Below, one piece after another: positions 1 through 5,523 of a stretch of 5,523 bases of DNA (position 1 is the first letter of the stretch; every line of letters starts with the position of its first letter). The notes beneath the pieces are model-generated. The model saw only the letters and a list, made by a program, of their open reading frames with translations. It ran no database searches and was not told where the DNA came from. This DNA comes from an uncultured Eubacteriales bacterium (GTDB lineage Bacteria > Bacillota > Clostridia > Oscillospirales > CAG-272). A program made the position numbers and the translations under genes. The stretch spans positions 1 through 5,523 of the forward strand of contig CAKSEM010000100.1 of the NCBI GenBank assembly GCA_934446485.1, written 5' to 3'.

Positions 1-1
1 T

Positions 2-919
2 GAAATGAATCGCCGGGTCGTCGTATGTCACGTCCTCCGCTACACGCCGTTCTACCGCCGAATAAAGGAGATTATCGACTCCGGCGTTCTCGGAAAGATC
101 ATGTCGATCCAGGCTAACGAACAATCATGCTACTGGCATCAGGCGCACAGCTTCGTGCGCGGCAACTGGAGACGCGATGATGAGACGAGCCCGCTCATTC
201 TTCAGAAGTGCTGCCATGACATGGACATTCTGCTCTGGCTCACGGGCCGCCACTGCCTCAGCGTATCGTCCTTCGGAAGTCTCGGCCACTTTAAGGCCGA
301 ATGCGCGCCGGAAGGCGCACCGGAGCGCTGCTCCGAGGCGTGCCCGGCTTATGAGGAATGCCCGTACAGCATAAAATGCTGCTATCTGCGCCGCGCGGAT
401 CGCGGCGAGTTCGGCTGGCCGCTCGATGTCGTCGAGCCGGAGCCGGATGCTGCAAAGCTGCGCGAGACCCTCAAGACGAGCCCCTACGGCAGGTGCGTAT
501 ACCACTGCGACAACAATGTGGTTGACCACCAGGTGGTAAACCTGCAGCTGGAGGAAGACCTCACCGTATCGTTCAACGTAAGCGCGTTCACGTCTCAGGG
601 CGGACGCCGCATACACGTGATGGGCACGATGGGCGACCTGACCGCATACATGGAGGACAGCAAGCTGTACGTGACTCGCTTCGGCCATGACACGGAGATC
701 ATCGACTCATGTGCGGAGACCGATATGTTCGGGCACGGAGGCGGAGACTACATCCTCGTTCGCGACCTTGTCGATCTTCTGGACGGCGGCAGCGCAGGTG
801 ATTCACTCACCTCGATAGACGATTCGATAGAAAGCCACATCGTCTGCCTTGCAGCGGAGAAGTCCCGTGCAGCCGGCGGCGAACTCGTTCGTCTCGACGA
901 CTACGTTAAATCCCTTTGA
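2..919 (+). CDS. Gfo/Idh/MocA family NAD(P)-dependent oxidoreductase, 5'-truncated by the window edge
   Basis: The reading frame is open to the window edge. The ATG at position 5 is internal, because family members carry about 100 or more residues of Rossmann nucleotide-binding domain, with the EKP motif, before this point. What remains is the end of that domain and the whole substrate-binding/dimerisation domain. Counting from the ATG at 5, it opens with VVVCHVLRYTPFYRRIKEII and then GVLGKIMSIQ, the typical linker into the C-terminal domain. HDMDILLWL at residues 71-79 matches the conserved His/Asp substrate-site helix. GTMGDLTAYMED (207-218) is the usual strand and turn of the beta sheet, and DDSIESHIVCLAAEKSR (272-288) is the closing helix. 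An insertion around residues 94-130 is rich in cysteine (C100, C109, C113, C119, C125, C126). The family acts on sugars, inositols or their derivatives in the cytoplasm; the exact substrate cannot be read here. rsmG follows after 3 bases, suggesting one transcript. Confidence 0.92.
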   Translation, partial: EMNRRVVVCHVLRYTPFYRRIKEIIDSGVLGKIMSIQANEQSCYWHQAHSFVRGNWRRDDETSPLILQKCCHDMDILLWLTGRHCLSVSSFGSLGHFKAECAPEGAPERCSEACPAYEECPYSIKCCYLRRADRGEFGWPLDVVEPEPDAAKLRETLKTSPYGRCVYHCDNNVVDHQVVNLQLEEDLTVSFNVSAFTSQGGRRIHVMGTMGDLTAYMEDSKLYVTRFGHDTEIIDSCAETDMFGHGGGDYILVRDLVDLLDGGSAGDSLTSIDDSIESHIVCLAAEKSRAAGGELVRLDDYVKSL

Positions 920-922
920 GAT

Positions 923-1702
923 ATGGCACGGCAGATCCACCCGGCCATATCGGAGGATGAGTTTTCCGATCAGTACCGCGCTGCTGCCGACGAGGCGTTG
1001 GGCAGCGGCTTCGCGGGAGATGAGCTGACGCACCTGCTCTACGGAATATATCGCAGCCTGATCGACGCCTCCGCTCACTTTAATCTTACCGCAATCACCG
1101 AACCGGGCGCTGTCATACGGCTGCACCTTGTAGATTCGCTGCTGCCTGTGCGGTATCTTGCAGAGCGCGGACTCATAAAGGATGGGGCACGACTTCTCGA
1201 TGTGGGATCGGGCGCAGGATTTCCTGCGCTGCCGATCGCCGCGGCAGCGGCGTCGGGAGCGATACCGCGCGTGAGGATCACCGCACTCGACAGCACCGCG
1301 AAGAAGGTGTGCTACATACGCGACACGGCAGGTTCTCTCGGGCTTGCCGATGTCGCAGCGATAGCTTCCCGTGCCGAAGAGCTGTCCCACGGTAAACTGC
1401 GCGAAAGCTTTGATATTGTGACGGCTCGCGCCGTATCTGCGATGCCGGTGCTGATCGAGCTGTGCGTACCGTTCGTAAAATGCGGTGGAATATTTGCCGC
1501 GCTAAAGGGAGATGCGGCATCGGAAGTGTCTGACGCAGAGCGCGGAGCGACACTTCTCGGCATGTCCTCCGCCGATGTTACGGAGTACCGTCTCCCCACA
1601 GGCGAGTCGCGCGCGCTCGTCGTATACCGCAAGCTCAAATCGACACCGCGCGAATATCCCCGCGCATACGCGAAGATCACGTCCTCGCCGCTTAGGGGTT
1701 AG
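923..1702 (+). CDS. rsmG: 16S rRNA (guanine(527)-N(7))-methyltransferase RsmG
   Basis: This 259-residue protein is the SAM-dependent enzyme that methylates N7 of G527 in the 530 loop of 16S rRNA; in other bacteria its loss gives low-level streptomycin resistance. The family signatures appear in order: FNLTAI (residues 53-58), HLVDSLLP (68-75), the SAM-binding glycine loop LLDVGSGAGFPALPIA (91-106), the acidic ribose-binding position with ALDSTAKKVCYI (121-132), FDIVTARAVSAMPVL (163-177), GGIFAALKG (188-196) and the closing YPRAYAKITSSPL (245-257). Length is close to that of Bacillota RsmG (about 240), with some 15 extra residues at the N terminus. The ATG at 923 is the first start after the preceding stop. 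Only GAG at 918-920 resembles a ribosome binding site, and it lies too close, so translation is probably coupled to the upstream oxidoreductase. The gene is not followed here by mnmG, parA or parB, its frequent neighbours. Confidence 0.95.
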   Translation: MARQIHPAISEDEFSDQYRAAADEALGSGFAGDELTHLLYGIYRSLIDASAHFNLTAITEPGAVIRLHLVDSLLPVRYLAERGLIKDGARLLDVGSGAGFPALPIAAAAASGAIPRVRITALDSTAKKVCYIRDTAGSLGLADVAAIASRAEELSHGKLRESFDIVTARAVSAMPVLIELCVPFVKCGGIFAALKGDAASEVSDAERGATLLGMSSADVTEYRLPTGESRALVVYRKLKSTPREYPRAYAKITSSPLRG

Positions 1703-1711
1703 GCTTAGTCT

Positions 1712-1807
1712 CAGGGGCGCTGCCCCTGTCCCCGCGACCCTTTGTAAAGGGTCGATCCAAACTTTTGGAAAATGGAGGCGTGGGCGGTGTGCCGTGCGCA
1801 GTACGGC
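1712..1807. repeat. Cluster of four consecutive short palindromes downstream of rsmG
   Basis: Ten bases after the rsmG stop, four inverted repeats follow one another. They are CAGGGGC/GCCCCTG (1712-1718 with 1722-1728, 3-base loop), CGACCCTTT/AAAGGGTCG (1735-1743 with 1746-1754, 2-base centre), TCCAAA/TTTGGA (1756-1761 with 1764-1769), and GCCGTGC/GTACGGC with one G-T pair (1791-1797 with 1801-1807). The first three are spaced 1 to 6 bases apart. All arms were read directly from the sequence. The arrangement resembles compact interspersed repeats that I remember from gut Clostridia genomes, where GGGGC-type and AAAGG-type palindromes are joined downstream of genes. It may limit read-through or protect the 3' end of the rsmG mRNA, but lacks the T-run of a standard terminator. 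Confidence 0.65.
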
Positions 1808-1922
1808 TGTGAGGCCTGATTTTAAAGAAAACGTAAACATCTGAGAAGGTTGAGAATACGCAAAATATTTTTGTATCGTGTTTTGGGTTCCGCCTCAGTA
1901 GAGTATCCTTGCCTTAAGTCTC

Positions 1923-1988
1923 CTCCCATCAAGACACCCTTTTCTAAAGCTTCTTTGGTTCTTTCTTCTCGAAGAAAGAACGAGAAAA
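1923..1988. repeat. Direct repeat copy 1 with internal 11-bp-arm palindrome
   Basis: This 66-base element is repeated at 2026-2092, with one substitution (A at 1928 against T at 2031) and one inserted T in the second copy. It carries a near-perfect palindrome at 1958-1981: arm GTTCTTTCTTC, centre TC, arm GAAGAAAGAAC. It also contains an AAGCTT hexamer. Peptides translated from it (SRRKNEK on one frame, EERTKEAL on the other strand) are low-complexity products of the palindrome and not evidence of a gene. The near-identity of the copies points to a recent local duplication or two insertions of an interspersed repeat. Confidence 0.88.
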
Positions 1989-2025
1989 AACAAGTCTCAC
2001 CGCTGCCGTTGCCCCGGTGCAGGCT

Positions 2026-2092
2026 CTCCCTTCAAGACACCCTTTTCTTAAAGCTTCTTTGGTTCTTTCTTCTCGAAGAAAGAACGAGAAAA
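2026..2092. repeat. Direct repeat copy 2, in the leader of the rhamnosidase gene
   Basis: This 67-base copy of the element at 1923-1988 is in the same orientation, 103 bases further on, separated from copy 1 by 37 unrelated bases. Its palindrome spans 2062-2085 (arms 2062-2072 and 2075-2085). It ends 9 bases before the AAGGAG ribosome binding site at 2102, so if the promoter lies upstream the hairpin would be part of the 5' untranslated leader of the rhamnosidase mRNA. The hairpin is followed by GAGAAAATT rather than a T-run, so it is not a standard intrinsic terminator on the plus strand. Confidence 0.88.
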
Positions 2093-2101
2093 TTCCAAAC
2101 C

Positions 2102-2107
2102 AAGGAG
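2102..2107 (+). promoter_or_regulatory. Ribosome binding site that fixes the rhamnosidase start
   Basis: AAGGAG lies 5 bases before the ATG at 2113, an ideal Shine-Dalgarno arrangement. It decides against the longer in-frame start at 2017, whose extra 32 codons would run straight through repeat copy 2. Confidence 0.9.
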
Positions 2108-2112
2108 AAGTT

Positions 2113-4434
2113 ATGACGATCACGCGGAAGTTTATCTCTGCACCGTACGGCATGAGCGATTACGGACATACAGTTCCCGCGCCGCTTCTTCGCAGATGCT
2201 TCACCGCAGACGGTGCGGTGCAGTCTGCCGTGCTTACCGTAACGGGTCTCGGCTATTATCGCATATTCGTAAACGGACATGAGCTGACGCGCAGTCACCT
2301 CTCGCCGTACACTTCAAATCTCGACCACATCGTCTACTTTGACCGATACGATATAGGCGAGTACCTCGTGCGTGGCGAAAACGTCATCGGCATAGTGCTC
2401 GGAAACGGTCTGCGCAACTCGGTCGGCGGACGCAGCTGGGGTTTCAACGAAGCCCGTTTCCGCGGCGCACCGCAGGCAGGGCTCGTTTGCAGCATAACTT
2501 GCGGCGGCGAGACCCATACCTTTGAAGCCGACAGCAATTTCCGCTGCCACACGTCTCCCATACTCTTTGATGATCTGCGGCTCGGCGAAATATATGACGC
2601 GCGCCTCGAGGACGAAGTCCGCGGCTGGTTGCTGCCCGGATTCGACGATTCTTTGTGGGACGCGGCAGTCATGTCAGATATGCCGCGCGGCGAGCAGCGT
2701 ATCTGCAAGTCCCCGCCGATCGTGCCGCGCGGCGAACTCCCTCCCGTAAAGATATGGCGGGAAGAGAATGCATATATCTACGATTTCGGTCAAAACGGAG
2801 CGGGGCTCATAACGCTTCACACCTCTGCTGAAAGCGGGCGGCGAATCGTCGTCGATTTTGCGGAATATCTGATGAACGGAAAGTTCTATAACGAAACTAT
2901 CCGCGTCGTCGATCCCGTCGAGTGCCGCCTGCCGTACGGCTGGCAGACCGTAGAATACACATGCCGCGGCGGCGAGTCCGAGTATACACCGTCATTCACG
3001 TACTTCGGCTTCCGCTATGCACGTGTGCGGGGTATCACCGAAGCCGAAGCGGTACCGGAACTTCTGACGTACACTCTGATGAGCACAAGGATGCGCACGC
3101 GCGGCGGGTTCACATCAGACGACCCCACAGCACGTGCGCTCCAGAGAATGACGCGCGAAGCGACACTCTCGAATATGCTCCACATACCGACGGACTGCCC
3201 GCACCGCGAAAAGAACGGTTGGACTGCCGACGCCGCAATGTCGGCGGTGCATATACTGCTGAATCTTGAGGCGGACGAAATGCTCACAGAGTGGATGCGC
3301 AGCGTCGCGCTGTCGCTGAACTCCGAGGGGGCAATGCCGGGACTTGTACCTGCAACCGCAGACATCTCGTATGATGCATGGAACGGTCCCGGATGGGACG
3401 CAGTTCTTACTGAACTTCCGTACCGTCTGTGGGAGCTTAGGAGCGACATACGCGCAGCGCGTATTGCATCCGGCGCGATGATTCGTTACGTTGCATATAC
3501 ACTCGGCCGCCGCGATCCCGACGGACTTGTCGGGATCGGACTCGGAGACTGGTGCGCACCGCACGAACCGATAAAATCTCCTCTCAGATTCACCGATACG
3601 GTCATGTGCTACGACATAAGCCGCAAGGCTGCTATGCTCTACCGCGCGATGGATATGGAGCCGCAGTCAAAATTCTGCAGAGATGCCGCCGACGGATATC
3701 TCACAGCGCTGCGGGAGCATATGATAAATCACGACAGATGCATCGCTGCCGGTGACTGCCAGACCTCACAGGCGATGGCTATATATTACGGTATTTTCAC
3801 AGATGATGAAGTGCCGCGTGCTGTGGACGCCCTCCTCAGACAGATTTCAGAGGCTAATGACCATATTGACTGCGGCGTGCTCGGTGCACGTGTGCTCTTC
3901 CGTGTGCTTACCGAGCACGGTCAGGTCGATACCGCGTGGCGCGTCCTGACGCAGCCGACCGCACCGTCCTACGGCGAGTGGGTCGCCCGCGGAGAGACGA
4001 CTCTCGTAGAGGACTTCAACGGTCCGGATCAGCGGATCAACTCACGCAACCATCATTTTCTCGGTGATATATCCGCATGGTTCATCGACTCAATCTGCGG
4101 AATCCGTGTAAATCCCGGACTGAAACAAGCCCTCGACCGCGGAGACTCCGCCGTATATCGCGTGATACCCGACGGTGCGTGCGAGGTCGACATCGCACCG
4201 CATCTGCCGGAATGCCTCAACACAGCAGAGGCCTATCATGAAACCCAGGGGGGCACGGTAAAGGTCCGCCTGTGGCGCGAGATGTTTGGGGATCTGCGCT
4301 CGATCCGCATGGAAGTAACGGTGGACGGCGACTTGCGCGGCCGCGTATTCCCGCCTGCCGGGTACACATTCGACGGCTGCGGCTCGTACCCGCTTCGCGA
4401 AGGATGCGAAGTGTACGACTCATTCCTGAGATAA
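2113..4434 (+). CDS. GH78 family alpha-L-rhamnosidase, cytoplasmic
   Basis: This 773-residue enzyme should hydrolyse terminal alpha-L-rhamnose from oligosaccharides or plant glycosides by inversion. The N-terminal beta domain shows GLGYYRIFVNGHEL (residues 45-58) and IGIVLGNGLRN. A concanavalin-like middle domain begins near AYIYDFGQNGAGLITL (220-235). The (alpha/alpha)6 catalytic barrel spans about 335-670 and is followed by a C-terminal beta domain. The hallmark IPTDCPHREKNGWTADA (358-374) places D361, E366 and D373 with the spacing of the acidic catalytic/substrate residues known in GH78. TTLVED (629-634) supplies E633 as candidate general base, followed by SRNHHFLGDISAWF. Many relatives have Trp where V632 stands. 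The start is fixed by AAGGAG 5 bases upstream. There is no signal peptide or membrane segment, so it probably acts on imported substrate. It is compact for the family and appears monocistronic, ending at a strong terminator. GH106 and other rhamnosidase families are unlikely because of the DCPHRE motif. Confidence 0.92.
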   Translation: MTITRKFISAPYGMSDYGHTVPAPLLRRCFTADGAVQSAVLTVTGLGYYRIFVNGHELTRSHLSPYTSNLDHIVYFDRYDIGEYLVRGENVIGIVLGNGLRNSVGGRSWGFNEARFRGAPQAGLVCSITCGGETHTFEADSNFRCHTSPILFDDLRLGEIYDARLEDEVRGWLLPGFDDSLWDAAVMSDMPRGEQRICKSPPIVPRGELPPVKIWREENAYIYDFGQNGAGLITLHTSAESGRRIVVDFAEYLMNGKFYNETIRVVDPVECRLPYGWQTVEYTCRGGESEYTPSFTYFGFRYARVRGITEAEAVPELLTYTLMSTRMRTRGGFTSDDPTARALQRMTREATLSNMLHIPTDCPHREKNGWTADAAMSAVHILLNLEADEMLTEWMRSVALSLNSEGAMPGLVPATADISYDAWNGPGWDAVLTELPYRLWELRSDIRAARIASGAMIRYVAYTLGRRDPDGLVGIGLGDWCAPHEPIKSPLRFTDTVMCYDISRKAAMLYRAMDMEPQSKFCRDAADGYLTALREHMINHDRCIAAGDCQTSQAMAIYYGIFTDDEVPRAVDALLRQISEANDHIDCGVLGARVLFRVLTEHGQVDTAWRVLTQPTAPSYGEWVARGETTLVEDFNGPDQRINSRNHHFLGDISAWFIDSICGIRVNPGLKQALDRGDSAVYRVIPDGACEVDIAPHLPECLNTAEAYHETQGGTVKVRLWREMFGDLRSIRMEVTVDGDLRGRVFPPAGYTFDGCGSYPLREGCEVYDSFLR

Positions 4435-4447
4435 CAGAACGATAGAT

Positions 4448-4486
4448 AGCAGCCCCGCCGCTTTTTTAAGCGGCGGGGCTGCTTTT
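4448..4486 (+). terminator. Intrinsic terminator of the rhamnosidase gene
   Basis: A perfect 16-bp stem (4448-4463 with 4468-4483, arm AGCAGCCCCGCCGCTT) closes on a TTTT loop and runs into TTTT at 4483-4486. It begins 14 bases after the stop codon. Read from the minus strand, the stem is followed by ATCTATC and not a T-run, so it works mainly on the plus strand. Confidence 0.93.
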
Positions 4487-4706
4487 GATGTTATCCTAAG
4501 ACTTCGGCGGATTCGGAAAAAGCTCTGCCTTGCCGGAGGTTCGGAGCGCACCGAGATCTCTCACGCCCTATCCACGTCTCCGCCGCCGCGCGAGCGGGCT
4601 GCATCATCCGTTCTCACAGGATCTCAATCCGCGATCGATATCCCTTTGAAGCCAAAGGTTTTCGCGGACACACCTCCGATGCCACGTCGGACATTTTTCC
4701 AAATTC
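4487..4706. other. Uncharacterised 220-base stretch between two facing terminators
   Basis: No protein gene with a start, a ribosome binding site and a recognisable product is visible on either strand. Small inverted repeats occur: GCTCTG..CC pairing with GG..CGGAGC (4522-4529 with 4538-4547, TT bulge), CCTTT/AAAGG (4643-4647 with 4654-4658) and TCCGA/TCGGA (4675-4679 with 4687-4691). I compared it by eye with tmRNA, RNase P RNA, SRP RNA, T-box and common riboswitch motifs and saw no match. It could be decayed sequence, an interspersed repeat or an unknown RNA. Confidence 0.5.
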
Positions 4707-4748
4707 AAAAACTTCGCGGGATGCAAGGTCTAGGCTTTGCACCCCGCG
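4707..4748 (-). terminator. Intrinsic terminator of gyrA
   Basis: On the minus strand, a 12-bp stem CGCGGGGTGCAA / TTGCATCCCGCG (4748-4737 with 4726-4715, one G-U pair) encloses a 10-base loop. It is followed by AAG and then TTTTT (4711-4707). It starts 20 bases after the gyrA stop at 4769-4771. Confidence 0.85.
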
Positions 4749-4768
4749 CACTGTTTATTCTGAATACA

Positions 4769-5523
4769 TCATTCCGTCGGCTCCGCCGCATCCTGCGTTG
4801 TCTCGACCGACACATCCGCAGGATCAGCCGATGCTTCTGCAGATGGCTCGTCGTCATCCTCCGCAGCGGCAGTGACAGTAAAGTTTACGACCGATGCACC
4901 GTCGGAAAGGCGCATAACGATAACTCCCGACGCCGTTCTGCCGTATTCGGGAATTCCCGCACAGTGCATACGGATTATAAGTCCGCCGTTCGTTATCATC
5001 ATAACGTCATCATCATCGGTCACGGCGGCGATTCCGACGAGCGCACCCGTCTTCTCGCTGATCTTGTGGCAGCACATACCCTTGATGCCGCGTCCTTTAT
5101 TCTCAAAGAGAGCTTCATCAAGTCGCTTTCCGAAGCCGTTCTCTGTGATCGTCAGCAGCCTGTGTGTGCGTCTCCACTCCTCATCACGCGGAATGAGTAC
5201 TGCGCCGGCAACGTAGTCGCCGGGTTCAAGACGCACGCCGCGCACACCGCGCGCAGTGCGCCCGACGACCGACACACGATTCTCGGAGAAGCGTGCCGCA
5301 AGTCCCGATGCCATCGCGATCATAATATCGCAGTCGCCGTGTGTGTGTGCAACGAAAATGAGCTCGTCGCCCTCATCGAGCGTTACGGCAATCTTACCCG
5401 CGCGACGCTGGTACGAATACTCTGCGAGCGGCGTCCTCTTTATGATGCCGCGCCGCGTGACCATAACGAGGTAATCGCCCTCGATATTTTCCGGCGTGAG
5501 ATCGTCAACTGACAGGATAGCCG
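4769..5523 (-). CDS. gyrA: DNA gyrase subunit A, C-terminal domain, 5' end beyond the window
   Basis: The frame is open to the window edge and gives the last 250 residues of GyrA, the subunit that cuts and rejoins DNA and wraps it for negative supercoiling. Only the beta-pinwheel wrapping domain is visible; the catalytic tyrosine and the quinolone-resistance region lie outside. Repeated blade motifs are clear (numbering visible residues from 5521): YLVMVTRRGIIKRTPLAEYS (17-36), GLAARFSENRVSVVGRTARG (73-92), ENGFGKRLDEALFENKGRGI (127-146), ISEKTGALVG (154-163) and GLIIRM followed by EYGRTASGVIVMRL (192-205). ENKGRGIKG resembles the GyrA-box-like turn of later blades. The protein ends in an acidic, Ala/Glu/Asp-rich tail (about 218-250), of the kind that tunes wrapping in GyrA. 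A ParC identity is less likely given the GRTARGVRGV and EKTG signatures. It is convergent with the rhamnosidase gene and ends at its own terminator. Confidence 0.94.
   Translation of the reverse strand, partial: AILSVDDLTPENIEGDYLVMVTRRGIIKRTPLAEYSYQRRAGKIAVTLDEGDELIFVAHTHGDCDIMIAMASGLAARFSENRVSVVGRTARGVRGVRLEPGDYVAGAVLIPRDEEWRRTHRLLTITENGFGKRLDEALFENKGRGIKGMCCHKISEKTGALVGIAAVTDDDDVMMITNGGLIIRMHCAGIPEYGRTASGVIVMRLSDGASVVNFTVTAAAEDDDEPSAEASADPADVSVETTQDAAEPTE

Larger units (their letters stand above)
1703..2112. other. Repeat-rich intergenic region between rsmG and the rhamnosidase gene
   Basis: No credible gene lies in these 410 bases. The left part holds a cluster of short palindromes (1712-1807). 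The right part holds two direct copies of a palindromic element (1923-1988 and 2026-2092). Between them, 1808-1922 is AT-richer and contains a weak promoter-like pair, TTGAGA at 1850-1855 with TGTATC at 1872-1877, which matches the -10 consensus poorly. An imperfect CAAAA/TTTTG inverted repeat sits at 1861-1873. The rhamnosidase promoter is probably somewhere here, but I cannot place it. None of the hairpins after rsmG is followed by a clear run of T, so rsmG has no textbook terminator. Confidence 0.6.

Noticed and set aside
125..688. A 187-codon open frame on the minus strand within the oxidoreductase gene
   Set aside because: It lies entirely antisense to a well-conserved coding frame and shows no family motif.
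2017..2112. A 32-codon N-terminal extension of the rhamnosidase from an in-frame ATG at 2017
   Set aside because: It reads through repeat copy 2 and has no ribosome binding site, whereas the ATG at 2113 has AAGGAG 5 bases upstream.
1850..2116. An 88-codon open frame covering both repeat copies
   Set aside because: It is a translation of the two palindromic repeats (SRRKNEKK-like low-complexity peptide), has no ribosome binding site, and overlaps the true leader of the rhamnosidase gene.
4567..4577. A DnaA-box-like CTATCCACG
   Set aside because: It is a single copy with two mismatches to TTATCCACA, with no cluster of boxes or AT-rich unwinding region to suggest an origin.
4616..4696. A 26-codon open frame on the minus strand just beyond the gyrA terminator (begins MSDVASEV)
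   Set aside because: It has no ribosome binding site or promoter, is very short, and has no recognised product.
4646..5512. A 288-codon open frame on the plus strand opposite gyrA
   Set aside because: It mirrors the conserved gyrA frame, runs through the gyrA terminator, has no domain I recognise, and owes its length to GC-rich codon bias.

Overview
The window looks like a GC-rich chromosomal segment of an anaerobic, probably gut-associated member of the Bacillota (class Clostridia). This rests on the GyrA and RsmG sequence style, the combination of sugar oxidoreductase and cytoplasmic rhamnosidase, and an intergenic style (short palindromes in tandem, plus duplicated elements rich in TTCTTT/AAAGAA) that I associate with that class. 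The lineage call is inference from memory, not a search result.

Layout. (1) Positions 2-919, plus strand: the C-terminal three quarters or so of a Gfo/Idh/MocA-type NAD(P)-dependent sugar oxidoreductase, whose N-terminal nucleotide-binding part lies before the window. (2) Positions 923-1702, plus strand: rsmG (gidB), the 16S rRNA G527 N7-methyltransferase, starting 3 bases after the oxidoreductase stop and so probably co-transcribed and translationally coupled. (3) Positions 1703-2112: a 410-base non-coding gap packed with repeats: a cluster of four short palindromes just after rsmG, then two direct copies of a 66/67-base element, each with an 11-bp-arm palindrome. The second copy ends 10 bases before the ribosome binding site of the next gene. 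(4) Positions 2113-4434, plus strand: a 773-residue GH78 family alpha-L-rhamnosidase without a signal peptide, followed by a very strong intrinsic terminator (4448-4486). (5) Positions 4487-4706: a 220-base stretch with no recognised gene, lying between two terminators that face each other. (6) Positions 4707-4748: a terminator on the minus strand. (7) Positions 4769-5523, minus strand: the C-terminal DNA-wrapping domain of DNA gyrase subunit A (gyrA), whose 5' part lies beyond the window.

How it fits together: the oxidoreductase and the rhamnosidase both suggest intracellular breakdown of rhamnose-bearing oligosaccharides or glycosides, but a housekeeping rRNA methyltransferase and a repeat-rich gap separate them, so a shared pathway is only a suggestion. 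rsmG and gyrA are both often found near the replication origin in Bacillota, which hints at (but does not show) an origin-proximal, rearranged neighbourhood. I found no mobile element gene, CRISPR array, tRNA, rRNA or clearly new biological system. The parts that the genes do not explain are the repeat-rich 1703-2112 gap and the 4487-4706 stretch.
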